DNA of 7,309 nt from MGR-bin208 sp043779285. GTDB lineage: Bacteria; Bacteroidota; Bacteroidia; Chitinophagales; Chitinophagaceae. The notes under the pieces were generated by a model. That model was not told where the DNA came from, ran no database searches, and saw only the letters and a program-made list of their open reading frames with translations. The stretch spans positions 1 to 7,309 of the forward strand of contig JAYWEL010000238.1 in NCBI GenBank assembly GCA_043779285.1, read 5' to 3'. Below are positions 6,401-7,309 of this stretch, piece after piece (the first letter of the stretch is position 1; each line of letters starts with the position of its first letter). The translations under genes were made by a program, and so were the position numbers.

Positions 6401-6604
6401 ATGAGCGATGTAAAACTTACGGCCTACAACGTAAAAACCAAAGAAAAAGGAGTAGAAGTTCTGGATGCAGTAGTTACAAAGACTGCAAAAGGAGCTTATA
6501 TGGTACAAGGACATGACGGAAAAGGGAACAAACTAACAACCCTTGTGAATGGTGAAAAAGCGATGGCCGCTATTGCAGCTGGAATTGCAAAACAAGGATG
6601 GTGA
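6401..6604 (+). CDS. Small conserved-looking protein of unknown function (67 residues)
   Basis: I do not recognise this as a named family. The protein is small, basic and soluble, with no signal peptide, membrane segment or cysteine. Residues 4-49 look like short beta strands with turns (GHDGKGNK at 37-44). Residues 51-65 are an alanine-rich helix (GEKAMAAIAAGIAKQ), and it ends in Gly-Trp. The pattern Y-x-V-K-x-K-x-K at 9-16, followed by a Gly-rich turn and Lys-Leu, resembles small zinc-ribbon proteins such as DUF5679 as I remember them. Here the positions of zinc-binding cysteines are Asn10, Thr13 and a GHDGKG loop, so zinc binding is unlikely. The gene stands alone between two terminators with a 79-base upstream spacer, which fits independent expression. 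Its codon use is like its neighbours. It reads as a real gene because of the ATG, the flanking terminators and an ordered composition. Confidence 0.72.
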   Translation: MSDVKLTAYNVKTKEKGVEVLDAVVTKTAKGAYMVQGHDGKGNKLTTLVNGEKAMAAIAAGIAKQGW

Positions 6605-6628
6605 TTTTTTAGTGGCAACTTATATAAT

Positions 6629-6657
6629 AAGGGGGTTTATAAAAAAGCTCCCTTTTT
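6629..6657. terminator. Terminator between the convergent small gene and the T9SS-sorted gene
   Basis: AAGGGGGTTT (6629-6638) pairs with AAGCTCCCTT (6645-6654) through ten pairs, two of them G-U, around a 6-base loop. A T-rich tail follows (TTTTTATATTTT from 6653). It starts 25 bases after the stop of the 67-residue gene and ends just before the stop of the opposing minus-strand gene at 6663. The minus-strand side also runs into a T-rich stretch, so it may serve both genes, though less strongly in that direction. Confidence 0.65.
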
Positions 6658-6662
6658 ATATT

Positions 6663-7309
6663 TTAATATTTTATCAGTCTCAGACTCCTGATTTTTTCTC
6701 CATCCATTGTATTAAGAAGATAAACACCGCTGGGAAATTTTGGAGAACTCAGGTCAATGACCACTTTTTGCAATGCCCCAATTCCCGTTACATTGATCTT
6801 GTGAACTTGTTTACCTGTAGCATCAAGAATATTAGCTTTAATAGTTTCGCCATTATTTAATTGGAATATAAAATTAAATATTCCATTTGACGGATTGGGA
6901 TAGAGTTTCCATTTTTCACCACTTATAAAAGTCAATGGTTTTACCTGAGTATAGTCAAACTTGCCATCAAGGTTTATAATTTTTAATCTGTAATACCGAT
7001 TTCCGGATTTATTAATTTCAGTATCTGTGAACTCATAATTTCTGTCTGAACTTGTATTTCCCTGGCTTTGTACTTCACCTAATTTAATAAACAGTTGCTG
7101 CTGGAGGTTTTCGGTCCCTTTTGCTACTTCAATCTCATACCGGCTAACATTTTGTTCAGCAGAAATTTTCCATTCCAGCAAGGCATCTTTCTCATCTTTC
7201 TTTTTGGCAGTAAATGTTAAGATCTTAACTGGCAGAGGAGATGACAAGTTCAAGCCGCCGTTATTTAACCAGAATTCAGAAAAATCCTTAACCTTGAATT
7301 CAATGTAAT
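6663..7309 (-). CDS. C-terminal part of a secreted protein with a type IX secretion (Por) sorting domain; 5' end outside the window
   Basis: The minus-strand frame is open to the right edge, giving 214 visible residues plus a stop codon at 6663-6665. Counted from the edge, residues 1-18 (including KDFSEFWLN) close a preceding domain. Residues about 25-125 look like a beta-sandwich linker domain that often precedes sorting signals (LPVKILTFTAKK, then a W-x-I-S-A-E-x-N-V-S-R-Y-E-I-E pattern). Residues 136-214 are a type A sorting domain: YPNPSNG at 136-142, then ILDATGKQV, FPSGVYLL and a final SLRLIKY. In Bacteroidota such domains direct export through the outer membrane by the type IX system and are cleaved on attachment or release. 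The function of the main part of the protein is not visible. A TTG at 7253 could be taken for a start, but the frame continues upstream with typical sequence, so the gene is truncated by the window edge. Confidence 0.85.
   Translation of the reverse strand, partial: YIEFKVKDFSEFWLNNGGLNLSSPLPVKILTFTAKKKDEKDALLEWKISAEQNVSRYEIEVAKGTENLQQQLFIKLGEVQSQGNTSSDRNYEFTDTEINKSGNRYYRLKIINLDGKFDYTQVKPLTFISGEKWKLYPNPSNGIFNFIFQLNNGETIKANILDATGKQVHKINVTGIGALQKVVIDLSSPKFPSGVYLLNTMDGEKIRSLRLIKY

Noticed and set aside
6549..6860. 103-codon plus-strand open frame overlapping the small gene and the sorting-domain gene
   Set aside because: It overlaps the real 67-residue gene out of frame, crosses the convergent terminator, and is antisense to the sorting domain.
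1..7309. tRNA, rRNA, CRISPR array, insertion sequence, toxin-antitoxin or defence genes
   Set aside because: None is visible: no cloverleaf-like segment, no regularly spaced long direct repeats, and no transposase-like or defence-like protein on either strand.

Overview
The window looks like chromosomal DNA of a Bacteroidota bacterium, most likely from the Chitinophagaceae or a relative. Four signs point there. It has a fused LpxC-FabZ gene. It has a protein ending in a type IX secretion sorting domain. It has TAnnTTTG-type -7 promoter boxes. The genes are AT-rich and lack strong Shine-Dalgarno sequences. The family-level placement is an inference from remembered protein similarity.

Layout, left to right. 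Positions 1 to about 110 are GC-rich (about 61%) and read on the minus strand as an internal piece of a protein from a high-GC organism, probably a cytochrome c-like protein. This looks like a chimeric contig end or a foreign fragment. A Bacteroidota-style palindromic repeat follows (130-166). The plus strand then carries an HD-domain phosphohydrolase (255-1469), lpxD (1546-2595), the lpxC-fabZ fusion (about 2675-4102), gyrB (about 4288-6267) and a 67-residue protein of unknown function (6401-6604). The minus strand carries the 3' part of a secreted, type IX-sorted protein (6663 to beyond the right edge). The last two genes converge on a shared hairpin terminator.

How the genes work together. 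LpxD (third acylation step) and LpxC (second, committed step) belong to the Raetz lipid A pathway. FabZ uses the same 3-hydroxyacyl-ACP pool for fatty-acid elongation, so one polypeptide sits at the branch point between lipid A and phospholipid. The HD protein precedes lpxD across a 76-bp gap filled by a TAGC/GCTA heptad repeat and is probably co-transcribed with it. lpxC-fabZ and gyrB each have a plausible promoter of their own. gyrB is an independent housekeeping gene and ends at a clear terminator.

No new multi-gene system is evident. The points most worth a second look are the foreign left end, the heptad repeat before lpxD, the gyrB leader hairpin that holds an in-frame ATG in its loop, the missing lpxA after lpxC-fabZ, and the small protein, which resembles a zinc ribbon that has lost its cysteines.
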